The notes under the pieces are model-generated. The model was not told the origin of the DNA and did not search any database. It was given only the letters and a program-made list of their open reading frames with translations. Source: FW021-bin31 sp964467635 (lineage in GTDB: Bacteria > Bacteroidota > Bacteroidia > Chitinophagales > Chitinophagaceae). Taken from it: a DNA stretch of 22,930 nt. The stretch spans positions 1 through 22,930 of the forward strand of contig CAYXRN010000045.1 in NCBI GenBank assembly GCA_964467635.1, given 5' to 3'. Each line of letters starts with the position of its first letter. Positions within the stretch are counted from its first letter, which is position 1. A program made the position numbers and the translations under genes. This document shows positions 15,455 to 22,930 of the stretch, piece after piece.

Positions 15455-16774
15455 CTATTTCTGAATGAGGATATCAAAATTAATGGTAGATAATCCCCGT
15501 TGGAAAACATCCGATAGTCCTTTGATAGTGACGCTATTCACTCTCATTAACTCATTTTTAAATCCTCCGCCCGATTTAGGTACGCGAATCCAAATCAAAT
15601 ATGCAGAATCGGGATTGAAATATTTTTGGTCCCCAACATTTGAACCATCAGCGTCATAGGTAATATACGTTCTGGACGGAAAAGGAATACCCTCGAAGAA
15701 AGAGTCGTCTAAAGTAGTGATGCTATTTGAACGATACGCTTCATAAATTGCATCTATCTTGGGATCACCCGGTGCAAGTACCTCAAACCTTGTATTCTTT
15801 AAATCGTCAATAGTCGAACTGTTATCCCATCCGACTCCATTACATTTGTATCCTCCTCCAACATTTTTGGTATTAGCCGGGCAATAAAAATTAAATTCCA
15901 TTCTACTATTGATATAAAATAAAAATTCAATTTCAGTATCTCTTCCGTTAAGATCACAAATGCCAATCGCTTCATTATCTTCCATGAAGAAACAAGGATC
16001 CGCACTAACGGTAGAGGTCCCCTGTGCCATCATAGTGATATTCTCCAGCTTTTCATAAAGGACTTCAGAACTCACCAGAACTGTATCAGAAACCGATTGT
16101 CCAAACGCGTCTACAGCAGTTATTCTGACGTTACAGGTAGCGCCTCCAAATGCATAGTCATAATCAAAAGAATAATCTTTTACGCCCCCCAAGTCTGCCA
16201 ACGTTTCAATCACGGCAAACGAACCGCTGACATCGTCTTCAATAACAATCTTATCCAATCCGCTCTTTGCCTCTATTTTGCCGATAATATGAACAACCGA
16301 ATTACCGGGAACATTAACCACTATGGTAGTCGGAAAGTTTGTAAACTTGGGCGGTATTAATAACTCGTAAGGCGTGATTTCAACAAACCCACTAAAACTC
16401 CTTCCTTCTGCCAAAGACGCTTGGACCTTAATCCCCTTAGCATCTGACATATCAACCCCTGAAAAAGCTGACATTGGAATAGTGAAATTATATCTTTTGT
16501 CATCGTTTTCATTTGCAGTATCGGAGTATAAAAGAATATTTTCACCTTCTTCTCGCTCTAGCAAAAAGTCTACTGTTTTAATACTTATAGGAGAAATTAT
16601 GGTTCCTTCGACCTGCGGTTTTGGTGAAAATTCAGATGTCGCCGTATTAAATCCCAAAGAATCTGATAACAAAACAGGGGTAGTCGGAGGGGTAGGAGTG
16701 TTTACCCGTTGACATCCGACAATAAGCATAGCTACTAAAGCAAAAGCCGAAATTATTGTTAATAATTTTCTCAT
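15455..16774 (-). CDS. Surface lipoprotein of unknown function, upstream of SusC
   Basis: A 439-residue predicted lipoprotein (lipobox IVGC, Cys21) with a Pro/Thr-rich linker (NTPTPPTTP) after the lipid anchor. I do not recognise a named family. Residues about 40-135 and 140-237 read as two beta-rich, Ig-like modules; the second contains VVNVPGNSVVHIIGKIEAKSG and RITAVDAFGQSVSDTV. The C-terminal part (about 245-439) is a further beta-rich domain with SADPCFFMEDNEAI, aromatic residues and an ending in INFDILIQK. This resembles the anchored multi-domain layout of SusE/F-like surface glycan-binding proteins. It lies 27 bp after the esterase gene and 22 bp before SusC. A surface-binding role is inferred from layout and position only. 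Confidence 0.75.
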   Translation of the reverse strand: MRKLLTIISAFALVAMLIVGCQRVNTPTPPTTPVLLSDSLGFNTATSEFSPKPQVEGTIISPISIKTVDFLLEREEGENILLYSDTANENDDKRYNFTIPMSAFSGVDMSDAKGIKVQASLAEGRSFSGFVEITPYELLIPPKFTNFPTTIVVNVPGNSVVHIIGKIEAKSGLDKIVIEDDVSGSFAVIETLADLGGVKDYSFDYDYAFGGATCNVRITAVDAFGQSVSDTVLVSSEVLYEKLENITMMAQGTSTVSADPCFFMEDNEAIGICDLNGRDTEIEFLFYINSRMEFNFYCPANTKNVGGGYKCNGVGWDNSSTIDDLKNTRFEVLAPGDPKIDAIYEAYRSNSITTLDDSFFEGIPFPSRTYITYDADGSNVGDQKYFNPDSAYLIWIRVPKSGGGFKNELMRVNSVTIKGLSDVFQRGLSTINFDILIQK

Positions 16775-16801
16775 ACATTTATGGTTTTAGAATCATTAAA
16801 T

Positions 16802-18184
16802 CTAATTTTTCCCTTGCTCCTTAATAAAATTGTCTCTCATTGTCTTAAAACTTGGGCTAAAAGCATGTCCCATAAGCGGAGCAATGTCTATTTCCTTATT
16901 GGTGCTTTTTAAACTATTATAAGCTGAAAAAACCGTCGTAGGGTGACAGGTGTTATCAATCAGGCCTACACCAAAAACCATGGGTACCCGAATACGTCTG
17001 GCGAAATTGATCGCATCATAATATTGCGACACCTTTAAAATCCTGGCATTTAATTTACCGTTAGAATCCATTGGAACTAACTGTGGCCATCCAGAAGGCC
17101 GGTCAAAGTTTCGTCCACTATGCTCACATAAAGCAGGTACGTTTGCTACTGCAGCGGAAACTCGCGAATCCAATCCCGTAGTGATTAATGTTAGCCCTCC
17201 CCCTTGGCTAGAACCATTAACAATCAAATTCTTGTGATCCCATTCAGAACGGGATGTCACGTAATCAATTGCACGAATAATTCCCAGAATTACATGATGA
17301 AAATAATAAGTATCTCTGTTATCTCTGCCCTTAGTCGAATAATGATCCAATGATCCTTTCGCCTTTTCCTTATAATAATCGGCTGACATACCATTTGGCA
17401 GATCATGAATAGACAACGACATAACCAAAAATCCTTCCTTAGCCCAGTTTGTCGCATAATTATATGAGGCCGATCCGACTCCAGCTCCTGGAATATTTAT
17501 TAAAGCAGGATAGGGACCTTCCCCCGACGGTTTCCCAAAGTAGGCATGAACCTTATAGCCATTTACATTGTCTAGTGTTATATCGTAAACCTCCACACCG
17601 GATACATGCACCTTATAAGGTGTTAAGTCAGCATTAATAGGAATCGCGTTCAAGATCTCTTTCTGGGCCAGCCAATAGTCCATAAAGTCATCTGGCACGG
17701 TAGTCGTTGGCTTGATCTGGTTGGGAGATACGGCGGCGGCGGCCATACCTGAAGCTTTTTTATCGTTCAGGAGCGCGTAACTTACGTGGCAACGCACAAT
17801 CATTGGAAACGGCTGTTCCCACATGACGTCAGCCTTTCCATCCTTTAAGAGAACAACGCCCTCTTTCAGAACTTTAACCCCGTCATTAGAAAGCGTATAT
17901 TTTATCCGGCCATCTACCGGTTCACCGTCCGAAGTAACAGTCACCTCAAATCGAATAGTTTCTCCTGTACTATAGATCGCGTTATTCCGATTCGTTGTAA
18001 CAAATATTTTAGCTTTTCCAACATTAGGAGTGCCCAGGGTGTCATCGAAAGAATTTCCTGCTGTATCCGTAACTTCTACATTCGGATTGGCAACATATCC
18101 GCTATTATACTCCTTTTTACAAGCAGAGAAGGAATACAAAAAAAAGGATAAAAACAGTAGGCTAAAACAGACCTTTTTTATCAT
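16802..18184 (-). CDS. CE7-like acetylxylan esterase lipoprotein
   Basis: A 460-residue lipoprotein (lipobox FSAC, Cys22). Residues about 58-155 form an extra N-terminal beta-sandwich (IFVTTNRNNAIYSTGETIRFEV) not found in simple CE7 enzymes of about 320 residues. The alpha/beta hydrolase domain (about 165-455) has the CE7 signature: nucleophile Ser327 in GSSQGGG, then LDSRVSAAVANVPALCEH, Asp411 in GLIDNTCHPTTVF, and His441 in MGHAF. It is expected to remove acetyl groups from acetylated oligosaccharides at the cell surface or in the periplasm. It appears to be the first gene of the block that continues 27 bp later with the unknown lipoprotein, then SusC and SusD, so its product probably prepares the imported glycan. 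A 525 bp region without a gene precedes it. Confidence 0.9.
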   Translation of the reverse strand: MIKKVCFSLLFLSFFLYSFSACKKEYNSGYVANPNVEVTDTAGNSFDDTLGTPNVGKAKIFVTTNRNNAIYSTGETIRFEVTVTSDGEPVDGRIKYTLSNDGVKVLKEGVVLLKDGKADVMWEQPFPMIVRCHVSYALLNDKKASGMAAAAVSPNQIKPTTTVPDDFMDYWLAQKEILNAIPINADLTPYKVHVSGVEVYDITLDNVNGYKVHAYFGKPSGEGPYPALINIPGAGVGSASYNYATNWAKEGFLVMSLSIHDLPNGMSADYYKEKAKGSLDHYSTKGRDNRDTYYFHHVILGIIRAIDYVTSRSEWDHKNLIVNGSSQGGGLTLITTGLDSRVSAAVANVPALCEHSGRNFDRPSGWPQLVPMDSNGKLNARILKVSQYYDAINFARRIRVPMVFGVGLIDNTCHPTTVFSAYNSLKSTNKEIDIAPLMGHAFSPSFKTMRDNFIKEQGKN

Positions 18185-18709
18185 TTGTATTGTTTTGATA
18201 AGAATTATTTAGCTTATCTGCCAAAAATTTCTTTATTACTCAATAATTCTTCACATAAGGACGCAAGCAGTATTACCATATCGTTCCTATTACACTTTAT
18301 TTCAACTTTCATACTTCTTATTTCTACCTGTATTACACATTATTGTACTAATCTGGCACTGGCACCTTTTTAGTTCGGTTCAGGATAAAATAGCTTTTGA
18401 TAGCGTCACTTATGATAGATGCGCACTTCTACTCTGGGCGGAATGAACAACATGCAAGGCGTCTCTTATACACCCTCTTTGGTCCTTAAAAAATCGACTC
18501 TCAACTCGCGCGTTAACAAGCAGTAACCGGATTAAACAAAATCGCCTTATTGTTGCTCTCGCTCCTAAGCAGTCAAATTAAGCACACGTTTTTTCCCCAG
18601 TTATATAAAAGCCAATTGTTCTACACAACTTTTTGAATACAATAAAAAAACAACCAATTATCTATAGTTGGTACGCTAGAACGCATCGTAATACCCAAGC
18701 GCTCTCCTT
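18185..18709. other. Gene-free region upstream of the esterase-SusCD block
   Basis: This 525 bp stretch contains no gene I trust. It should hold the promoter of the esterase-SusCD block, but I find no good TTTG/TAnnTTTG pair in the minus direction. It also contains a weak terminator-like hairpin (18643-18672) for the beta-helix gene, a 9-mer ATCCGGTTA (minus, 18532-18524) that recurs upstream of the propeller gene, and a minus-strand frame open for 55 codons (18577-18410) with no start codon. Confidence 0.6.
18643..18672 (-). terminator. Weak intrinsic terminator-like hairpin after the beta-helix gene
   Basis: On the minus strand, about 40 bases past the beta-helix stop, arms ACCAA (18672-18668) and TTGGT (18657-18653) flank a 10-base loop and are followed by TG and a run of eight T. 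The T-run is good, but the stem is only five pairs, so this is tentative. Its position fits an end for the single-gene unit 18710-19942. Confidence 0.35.
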
Positions 18710-19942
18710 CTACTTCGTTTCCCAATCAAATGGACTTGATTGATTATTAATAGTTCCAGTAATGTCCCCAACACCTTGGAAGCCCTTCGCTTCTGCACCA
18801 TACAAAGCGAACGTCTGTAAAGCAAATTCTCGTTTTATTCCTAAAGAAAAGGTATTATTGTAAATGCGTATTTTGTCTGTATTTATTCCGAAATTTTCTA
18901 ACAACAATTTTTTCTTCTGTTCGTCTGTCCCTGAGGTTAAAATATCTCCTTCTTGAGCCGTTAAGAGGTAATGCATGCCCGGATAATCAAAGCCCGCATG
19001 ATAAAAGGAAATCGCATTCTGAGTAACCTCGGTAGTCTCATTAATAAAGTCATTATCAATAAAAGCATAATTAGTAGCAAAATATTCATTCCCTGGATCT
19101 TCATTATTAAATTGTGGAATCATAATAAACACTTTACCCGTAAATCGGTCAAGCGTCTTTTTAAAAATAGAACCTTTTACGTATCCATAGTCACAATGAT
19201 CTCTAAACCTTACAAAATCACCAGTACAATCCTCGAAGTAGCAATCTATAACCGAAAGATGAGACGAACCATAGGCGTTATATATAAAATGAGAATGAGC
19301 ATCAATACCTACCCTCATAAATGTGTCTTTTAAGTAAGTGACATGACTCGTTGGCTCATAATGACAGCCTGATGCACCGTAAACAACTCCTTCCATATCG
19401 ATAAAAGTGCAATTTTTAACCAAAATATTCGTCGTTGGCGCGTCATTTGCCCCCTTGGTAAACCTGAGTACATATCCGACCTCTCCATCGCCTGTAAAAT
19501 GAAATGCATCAAAAACGATATTCTGTGAGCCGCGAACATCTATAACGGTTGGGCTTCCTTTCTGTCCTCCTTCTTCTTCAATAGTAAATATCACCCCCTC
19601 TCCGCCTTTCAGGTACAATTTATTTTGGGGGCTTCCAATCCCATTAAGCGATAAGCCTTTCTCATTGTAAGCCCTTTTATAATCACCCGGCAGAAACTGA
19701 ACCTTAACCGAAGTCTTAAGTACGGTACTTTTTACTGCCGACCAAAAGTTTTCATCTAAAAAATCGGCTGCATTCTCCTTTGTTTCGCCCGTCGCCTCTC
19801 CATCTCCATTCGGGGACACATAAAGCAGCACCGTGTCCGGAAGGTTCTCATCTACCCGTGGACTAAGCTTTTTGTATTCGTTGGAACATGCTCCTAAAAT
19901 ATAGAGCCCAAGTAAGAAGAATAAAATGTTTAATTTTTTCAT
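18710..19942 (-). CDS. Right-handed beta-helix lipoprotein
   Basis: A 410-residue lipoprotein (lipobox LGAC, Cys19). After a short linker, residues about 40-110 (LLYVSPNGDGEATGETKENA, VKVQFLPGDYKRA) match the start of pectate-lyase-like beta-helix proteins. Repeating coils follow: VIDVRGSQNIVFDAFHFTG, TNILVKNCTFIDMEG, HLSVIDCYFEDCTGDFVRF, YGYVKGSIFKKT and YAFIDNDFINET, all with the N/D-x-F/I stacking pattern. Such proteins bind, cleave or modify acidic polysaccharides such as pectin, alginate or chondroitin-type chains. I cannot assign a lyase family, and a pure binding role is possible. Gaps of about 490-525 bp on both sides suggest it is transcribed alone, though it belongs to the glycan-use set by context. 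Confidence 0.8.
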   Translation of the reverse strand: MKKLNILFFLLGLYILGACSNEYKKLSPRVDENLPDTVLLYVSPNGDGEATGETKENAADFLDENFWSAVKSTVLKTSVKVQFLPGDYKRAYNEKGLSLNGIGSPQNKLYLKGGEGVIFTIEEEGGQKGSPTVIDVRGSQNIVFDAFHFTGDGEVGYVLRFTKGANDAPTTNILVKNCTFIDMEGVVYGASGCHYEPTSHVTYLKDTFMRVGIDAHSHFIYNAYGSSHLSVIDCYFEDCTGDFVRFRDHCDYGYVKGSIFKKTLDRFTGKVFIMIPQFNNEDPGNEYFATNYAFIDNDFINETTEVTQNAISFYHAGFDYPGMHYLLTAQEGDILTSGTDEQKKKLLLENFGINTDKIRIYNNTFSLGIKREFALQTFALYGAEAKGFQGVGDITGTINNQSSPFDWETK

Positions 19943-20433
19943 AATCAGTGTGAATTAAACCCAAAAAATCAGCATATTTGTATCTTTTTCATTTGAGAAT
20001 GGTAACGTACACGGTCGCAAGGTATGGTTTTATCTTTAAACAACCAAATATTCTGGTGGGAGCTCCTTCTGTATTTTTGGCTTTTGGCTGATCCCCGGAC
20101 TTTCGACCTCTTAAACCTTTGAAAATCAATTCGATAATTTACGGGCTTTACCCAGACGGACTGGCTCAAATCATTGAGTAAAGTGAGCATTATAAAAGCA
20201 AGGGTCCACGTCTCGACAAGTTTCAAATCCATCCGGAGCCAGATAGCCAGCCCCCAATGCTATATTATAACCCTTCCGTAAAAAAAAATTTGATCGCGAA
20301 TACACACAGATTACACGGCGGTTGACAAATTTTACTAAGGCTATGGTTCATGGGCCCAGTTCTTAATATGGGTTGTCTATATTACCCCCCAATTATCACG
20401 GGAGTATAGAATGGTCAGCTACGCGTATACTGC
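19943..20433. other. Gene-free region between the propeller and beta-helix genes
   Basis: This 491 bp stretch contains one minus-strand frame of 87 codons (20232-19969) whose product is basic, lacks domains and has no good ribosome site, so I do not call it. In another minus-strand frame, 20347-20171 is open for about 58 codons and contains GYNIALGAGYLAPDGFETC, which reads more like protein than noise but has no start and crosses a run of eight T. It may be a decayed gene end or a dispersed repeat. No clear promoter or strong terminator is visible. Inverted arms AGTATA/TATACT (about 20409-20437) span the propeller stop region but have a long loop and no T-run. Confidence 0.5.
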
Positions 20434-22338
20434 TTAGTTATCTATTACTTTTACACGCATCAAGTGACCATCATTTTCATAATATAAATATCCGTCTGGC
20501 TCCGTTTCAGCAAACCGAGTATCTTTCATTGAATCATCTTGGGTCAAAACCGATATTTTATGATTGTTTGTATTAATCATAATTAAATTACCTATCTCAG
20601 TATCGATGCCATAAATCATTCCATCGGAAGCCGGGAAATCACTGAGAACAGGAGGTCGGGGGTAAGTATCTTTTTTACGTCCCGGTAGTTTATCTTTGAA
20701 GATCGTTTTATGTTTTATTGGATCAAAAACATAATAGCGATCACCAGCAAATCCATATATCGTACCATTTGGTGCCTTTACTGCCTTGCTGTATGTATTA
20801 GCCCCAAGAATCGGCTGCGTTTTATAAGCAATCTGTTCGGTCTTGGGATCCCATAAAAACACCCAGGCATCCTTTTCTGTAGGTTTACTGCTGCTCCCTC
20901 CTTTGATTGTTGAGGTAACAAAAAGTTCGCCTGTCTCCGGAACAGAAACGACGGAGGTAAAGCTCTGATTATGGATTAAGTCTTTATAAATCTCAACGCT
21001 CCAGTCTCGAGGTCGAACACATACAAGCGTACCGCCGAGGTATCCTTTGATAGGATACGTGGGCACATAAACGTTACTGTCTGGTCCTAAAGTCAATTGT
21101 ACCCCACGCTCCTGTCCGGCAAGGCGGTGTAATGCAGCCACTGGCCTTGGGTTAGAACCTGATAGCGGCGCATCCGGTAGGTAATAGTCCAAATATCCGC
21201 CGGTATAACTACTCATCAAAACTCCCTCACCGTATGAAAGAAAGTCGTACACTTGAACATGGCCCCGAGTAAGGTATCCCAGATCCCTGAATTCATTATT
21301 TTTAATGTCAAAAGAATAAACAGCGCCTGGTTTAAAAGAACTACCATACAACTTCCCGTCATGTAGCCCGCTAATACTAAACAATCTACGCGCAGGAGGA
21401 GTAAAATTGCTTTGAATAAAAGTAATTTTGCCTGTCGCTGTATCCTTTAATTCCAAATAACCTTTTTTATTAATCTTTGTAGCTACCTTTTTTCCTACGC
21501 TATTGGCTACTACCTTTTTCGCCCTCTTAGCGGTTTCTCCTTCCTTGATTGTGTCAGGTGTACATAAAAACTGAGTACCACCCTTACGTCCGTAAACGGC
21601 TCCATTTGTACCAACCCAAAGCGGAGAATGACCGTATGTTTGCAGCTTTTCCGGTAAAATCTGCTTTTTTTCACCGGTTATTGGGTTAAAAGACCACAAT
21701 TCCGCATGATGCATCCCAAGTCCAAAATACAATATTCCTTCTTTGTCAACCGCCAGGTCAATTACATATTCTTCTCGTAAATCATTGGAAATTTGCTTCA
21801 GCGTTTCTACTTCATCCTTTTTAGGATCCAATACTAATACTGTTGCATCGGGATAAGTACCCACATAAATCCTCCCATCAGGCGCCCTCACATGACTGGC
21901 TTTCATCCAATAACGGGCTCCCGCTTTCAAGTCAAGCGGCGTGAGCTTATTCGCGCCTATATCATACCTGAAAAATCGTCCAGGCTGCCCGCCAAAAATA
22001 TAAATTGTCTTTTCATCTTCCTTGAAAAGCATTAGCCCATTGACATTCCCATAAGAGGTAAGGTCAACATTTGTCACTTTACCGGTATTAATATTGACTC
22101 CAACCAAAGTGGCCCTTGAACCAGTATGAAGGGCTGCCCAGGCAATCGGCCCCGTTTTCTTATTATGAGTGACAAACTCGATATCCACGCTGTAACGGAT
22201 AGGCTTCCCTAAGTCCTCCACTTTATATTTGATAGATTGCCGCTGAGCCATTCCTATTACACCAGAAAACATGCCAATGCCCAAAACTAATATCAAAAAA
22301 CAATTCTTGACTACTTTAGATCTTATATCAATTATCAT
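20434..22338 (-). CDS. Secreted beta-propeller protein, possible polysaccharide lyase or sensor
   Basis: A 634-residue protein with a signal peptide (cleavage near Ala31-Gln32) and repeated beta-propeller blades across most of its length. Examples of blade motifs are DGRIYVGTYPDATVLVLDPK, KEGILYFGLGMHHAELWSFNP, DGKLYGSSFKPGAVYSFDI, DSNVYVPTYPIKGYLGGTLV and NGTIYGFAGDRYYVFDP. No lipobox or anchor is visible. Conserved-looking polar spots (MHHAEL, TYGHSPLW, RGHVQVYDF) could be a catalytic or binding face. Several polysaccharide lyase families (for example PL22, PL11 and the rhamnose-glucuronate lyases) are propellers and occur with esterases and SusCD, so a lyase is one possibility; an inert binding propeller is another. 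It stands alone, 250 bp downstream of the esterase-like gene. Fold confidence is good, function low. Confidence 0.75.
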   Translation of the reverse strand: MIIDIRSKVVKNCFLILVLGIGMFSGVIGMAQRQSIKYKVEDLGKPIRYSVDIEFVTHNKKTGPIAWAALHTGSRATLVGVNINTGKVTNVDLTSYGNVNGLMLFKEDEKTIYIFGGQPGRFFRYDIGANKLTPLDLKAGARYWMKASHVRAPDGRIYVGTYPDATVLVLDPKKDEVETLKQISNDLREEYVIDLAVDKEGILYFGLGMHHAELWSFNPITGEKKQILPEKLQTYGHSPLWVGTNGAVYGRKGGTQFLCTPDTIKEGETAKRAKKVVANSVGKKVATKINKKGYLELKDTATGKITFIQSNFTPPARRLFSISGLHDGKLYGSSFKPGAVYSFDIKNNEFRDLGYLTRGHVQVYDFLSYGEGVLMSSYTGGYLDYYLPDAPLSGSNPRPVAALHRLAGQERGVQLTLGPDSNVYVPTYPIKGYLGGTLVCVRPRDWSVEIYKDLIHNQSFTSVVSVPETGELFVTSTIKGGSSSKPTEKDAWVFLWDPKTEQIAYKTQPILGANTYSKAVKAPNGTIYGFAGDRYYVFDPIKHKTIFKDKLPGRKKDTYPRPPVLSDFPASDGMIYGIDTEIGNLIMINTNNHKISVLTQDDSMKDTRFAETEPDGYLYYENDGHLMRVKVIDN

Positions 22339-22588
22339 ATCATCTATTTTATTTAGTGCCGGTTAATGGATTCGAAAAGATTTAATAGGCAAAACCAAGC
22401 GACCTATTAATAAGTATTTATTCTTTTGAATTGAGAACGACCGCTGTCTGCAGGTATAAGCTAGCCTTATCCGGTTAAAATAGAAAGGCTAAAAGCTAAC
22501 CGGATATGCGCGCCGAGTAATATTTAATCCGTTCAGTAGAGAAGAGCTACCCCCGCAAGTTTGAATTATATTCTCCTTTCGTATCTTC
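22339..22588 (-). promoter_or_regulatory. Leader region of the propeller gene with possible RNA structure
   Basis: This 250 bp gap has no gene. It contains a 9-base inverted repeat interleaved with another stem (22459-22505) and a further CCGGTTAA copy at 22359-22366. The first 100 or so bases upstream of the propeller ATG are AT-rich, as expected for a promoter, but no convincing -33/-7 pair is seen. Confidence 0.4.
22459..22505 (-). repeat. Interleaved inverted repeats (two competing or pseudoknotted stems)
   Basis: Arms ATCCGGTTA (22469-22477) and TAACCGGAT (22497-22505) form a perfect 9 bp stem with a 19-base loop. Arms AGCTAGCCTT (22459-22468) and AAGGCT-AAA-AGCT (22485-22497) form a second stem of 10 pairs with a 3-base bulge. 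The arms alternate in the order A-B-A'-B', and A' and B' share one base, so the stems either compete or fold as a pseudoknot. No T-run follows on the minus strand, so it is not a plain terminator. Confidence 0.5.
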
Positions 22589-22930
22589 TTATTTCTTTCC
22601 GCCCTCTGTTAATCCATTGTATTTGAGAAAGTATTCAAAAAATAAATAGGCAATTTTATTTGACTGGGCAGTAGGAGAGTGGTGAAGTCGATTTGTCATA
22701 GCTACCCGATAGTTATAGCCCAGCAACCTATTTACCGCCCTACTATAATTAAGCACCTTCCACCTATCGACCTGATCGGATTCTCCTCCCGAGACTAAAA
22801 AGGGGCGGGGGGCCATTAAAGCATGGAGTTCCTGCAAATTATATCCACGTTTTACCAATTTCGGATAAAGTCCTTTCGCACTCTTAATCATTCCCACCTT
22901 TCTCCATGTGTCTTTCCATGGTGGAGGATA
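22589..22930 (-). CDS. Alpha/beta hydrolase (esterase-like), C-terminal part
   Basis: Only the last 113 codons are in the window; the frame is open to the right edge and continues beyond it, so the GTG at 22897 is not a real start. The visible part reads YPPPWKDTWRK, then RGYNLQELHALMAPRPFLVSGG, VDRWKVLNYSRAVNRLLGY and RVAMTNRLHHSPT, ending near FFEYFLKYNG. This matches the C-terminal third of alpha/beta hydrolases near the acetylxylan and glucuronoyl esterases: a LxALxAPRPxL strand followed by the acid-residue loop (GGESDQVDRW) and the catalytic His in HHSPT. Homologues often have GH or PGH before SPT; here it is LHHSP. It is likely an exported de-esterifying enzyme matching the CE7-like esterase further left, though its nucleophile and signal peptide lie outside the window. 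Confidence 0.75.
   Translation of the reverse strand, partial: YPPPWKDTWRKVGMIKSAKGLYPKLVKRGYNLQELHALMAPRPFLVSGGESDQVDRWKVLNYSRAVNRLLGYNYRVAMTNRLHHSPTAQSNKIAYLFFEYFLKYNGLTEGGKK

Noticed and set aside
15433..15510. A longer start for SusC at 15510
   Set aside because: It adds 26 residues before a complete signal peptide and would overlap the preceding gene by 56 bp; the Met at 15432 is the natural start.
16374..16712. Plus-strand frame of 112 codons
   Set aside because: It is antisense to the lipoprotein gene 15455-16774, which has a clear signal peptide and operon position.
18185..18373. Plus-strand frame of 62 codons with hydrophobic segment
   Set aside because: AT-rich intergenic DNA gives such frames by chance; no ribosome site and no partner gene on that strand.
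18971..19333. Plus-strand frame of 120 codons
   Set aside because: It lies wholly inside the beta-helix gene on the other strand, and its product has no family features.
19969..20232. Minus-strand frame of 87 codons
   Set aside because: The product is basic with no domain or signal, there is no ribosome site, and a competing frame in the same DNA looks more protein-like.
22222..22338. Propeller protein as a lipoprotein
   Set aside because: The signal peptide has no Cys at a lipobox position; the Cys at residue 13 is at the start of the hydrophobic segment.

Overview
The window looks like part of a Bacteroidota genome, probably a sphingobacterial soil or plant-litter type. It carries a SusC/SusD pair, many lipoproteins whose signal ends just before Cys, moderately AT-rich DNA and A-rich start regions with weak Shine-Dalgarno matches. 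Every gene I can support lies on the minus strand, so transcription runs from right to left. I see no RNA genes, insertion sequences or CRISPR arrays.

Right to left, the layout is as follows. (1) 22930-22589 holds the C-terminal part of an alpha/beta hydrolase resembling acetylxylan or glucuronoyl esterases; it runs off the window. (2) 22338-20434 encodes a secreted beta-propeller protein. (3) 19942-18710 encodes a beta-helix lipoprotein. (4) 18184-10495 is a tight block: CE7-like esterase lipoprotein, unknown lipoprotein, SusC, SusD. This is a polysaccharide-utilisation-type outer-membrane uptake module. (5) 10103-18 is a second tight block of eight genes: an Nramp-like transporter without the usual metal-binding motifs, a PQQ-type sugar dehydrogenase fused to cytochrome c, an atypical SDR/epimerase, a DapA-family lyase, an M20 amidohydrolase, an enolase-superfamily enzyme, a cupredoxin fused to a second domain, and a propeller dehydrogenase-like lipoprotein. 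Most junctions in it are under 30 bp and two are overlaps.

Read together, the right half looks like capture and de-esterification of an acylated plant glycan or glycoside at the cell surface. The left half looks like oxidation of a released product in the periplasm (propeller dehydrogenases, cytochrome c, cupredoxin), import through an unusual Nramp-fold carrier, and cytosolic processing by oxidoreductase, lyase, amidohydrolase and epimerase/dehydratase-type enzymes. The substrate cannot be read from sequence, and no recognisable glycoside hydrolase is present here. The eight-gene operon is the best candidate for an undescribed pathway. Four intergenic stretches of about 250-525 bp hold a possible promoter/operator, possible RNA structure, a weak terminator and two open but start-less reading frames.
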